Shown here: in pieces, positions 63,655 through 64,000 of the stretch
Position numbering within the stretch: position 1 is the stretch's first letter
Layout: every line of letters begins with the position of its first letter
Source of the DNA: Streptomyces globisporus
GTDB lineage: Bacteria > Actinomycetota > Actinomycetes > Streptomycetales > Streptomycetaceae
Length of the DNA: 64,000 bases
Direction: 5' to 3'
NCBI GenBank assembly: GCA_014649555.1
Contig: BMTG01000003.1
Span: 310,001 to 374,000 of the forward strand
Notes under the pieces: generated by a model
The model's database searches: none
What the model was told of the DNA's origin: nothing
The model's input: only the letters and a program-made list of their open reading frames with translations
Made by a program: the position numbers and the translations under genes

Positions 63655-63788
63655 GGGCGTGCCTTCCCGACCCGCGCTGCAACGCGGGCCTACTCGATGA
63701 CCAGAAATCGATCACTCGGGAAGGTACGCCCTCCGCGTTCCGCGAGGCACCCCTCCCGAGCCCGATCCACAGGTCTTGAGCATTGCTC

Positions 63789-63797
63789 AGGCCGAGC
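63789..63797. repeat. 9-bp target-site duplication, right
   Basis: AGGCCGAGC, identical to 61862-61870. It is within the coding sequence of the interrupted integrase. Confidence 0.9.
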
Positions 63798-64000
63798 TCG
63801 ACCTTCCTGGTGTCGAAGTGCCCCTCGAAGGCGTGCCACTCGTCGGCGGTCGGGTCGCGGTACTCGGATACGGGGCGGGCTTGGCGCCGGTTGGCGAGGA
63901 ACTGCTGGTAGTGCTGCACGACGTCCTCTTCGAAGACCGCCACGTAGCCGCGCGGTCTGGATGTTGAGGTGTCCGAGCAGCGCGGCGCCGATGTGGATTG
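63789..64000 (-). pseudogene. Tyrosine integrase, upstream part (runs off window)
   Basis: The catalytic end of a phage-type integrase, continuing beyond the window edge. Minus strand gives IHIGAALLGHLNIQTARGYV, where the Tyr of ARGYV is the likely nucleophile, then VFEEDVVQHYQQFLANRRQA and GHFDTRKVELGL up to the IS insertion. The remaining tail is at 61582-61870. The insertion lies after the catalytic Tyr, so a truncated protein with all catalytic residues but no Cys-rich tail might still be made. Confidence 0.85.

Larger units (their letters stand above)
61871..63788 (-). mobile_element. IS256-family element with passenger gene
   Basis: A complete 1918-bp insertion. The left end (61871-61892) begins GAGCAATTGTCAATTCCTGT; the right end (63767-63788), read from outside, begins GAGCAATGCTCAAGACCTGT. 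They match at 18 of 22 positions. Flanks carry the duplication AGGCCGAGC. Contents on the minus strand are a 417-aa transposase and a HAD-domain gene overlapping its stop by ATGA. It split a tyrosine integrase gene. Confidence 0.9.

Overview
The window looks like a Streptomyces chromosome or large replicon. It is uniformly GC-rich with G/C at nearly every third codon position, has many GTG/TTG starts and 4-base gene overlaps (ATGA, GTGA), and carries streptomycete families (DUF317, DUF6153, the F510_1955 family, IS elements). I saw no rRNA, tRNA, CRISPR array or core housekeeping block. It reads as an accessory region: an integrated element plus a metal/envelope-stress island with much gene decay.

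Region 1 (1-8.25 kb, + strand) is a compact element-type operon: HAD phosphatase, DUF317 protein, two unknown proteins, a PP-loop (PAPS-reductase-like) enzyme, a frameshifted C5-cytosine DNA methyltransferase, a DnaB-N-domain protein without helicase core, and a second DUF317 protein. It ends at a 17-bp-stem terminator. Region 2 (8.2-9.6 kb) holds a PD-(D/E)XK/DUF5655 protein. It is repeated, diverged and rearranged, at 48.8-49.9 kb, so two direct repeats enclose about 40 kb.

Region 3 (9.97-18.45 kb) is the most unusual unit. It is an operon of complex I membrane-arm genes (nuoA, H, J, K, L, M, N) with no nuoC, E, F, G or I. Where nuoB-D would be, it has one His-rich NuoB/NuoD-like protein lacking Fe-S ligands. 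A CsoR-type palindrome precedes it, and several proton-pathway or quinone-site motifs are altered. Region 4 (18.5-48.4 kb) is a metal and cell-envelope island. It has NlpC/P60, M15, VanW and SanA-type proteins, a TVP38 protein, a CysK2-MFS-DUF1015 operon resembling the copper (RicR) operon of Mycobacterium tuberculosis, two BlaI/M56 regulator-protease pairs, a P1B-4-type metal ATPase with an ArsR sensor, DUF6153, DUF305, F510_1955 and DUF4396 proteins, and three decayed relatives of these. A CTAA-N5-TTAG type palindrome recurs before the BlaI, envelope and copper-type genes. CsoR-type C/G palindromes recur before nuoA, between tetR and an MFS gene, and before the DUF4396 gene. I infer two overlapping regulons.

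Region 5 (49.9-64 kb) is a mobile/defence-like area. It has a divergent pair of endonuclease VII-type proteins, two large related proteins of unknown function (one with a C-terminal degenerate ParA/MinD-like domain) now separated by an IS5-type insertion, a twice-frameshifted GHKL ATPase-nuclease gene, an IS5/ISL2-type relic, a membrane protein and a zinc-ribbon protein. At the right edge a tyrosine integrase gene is split by an IS256-type element (61871-63788) with readable inverted repeats and a 9-bp target duplication, which carries a HAD-domain passenger gene. Removing the element and one duplication copy restores the integrase frame exactly.
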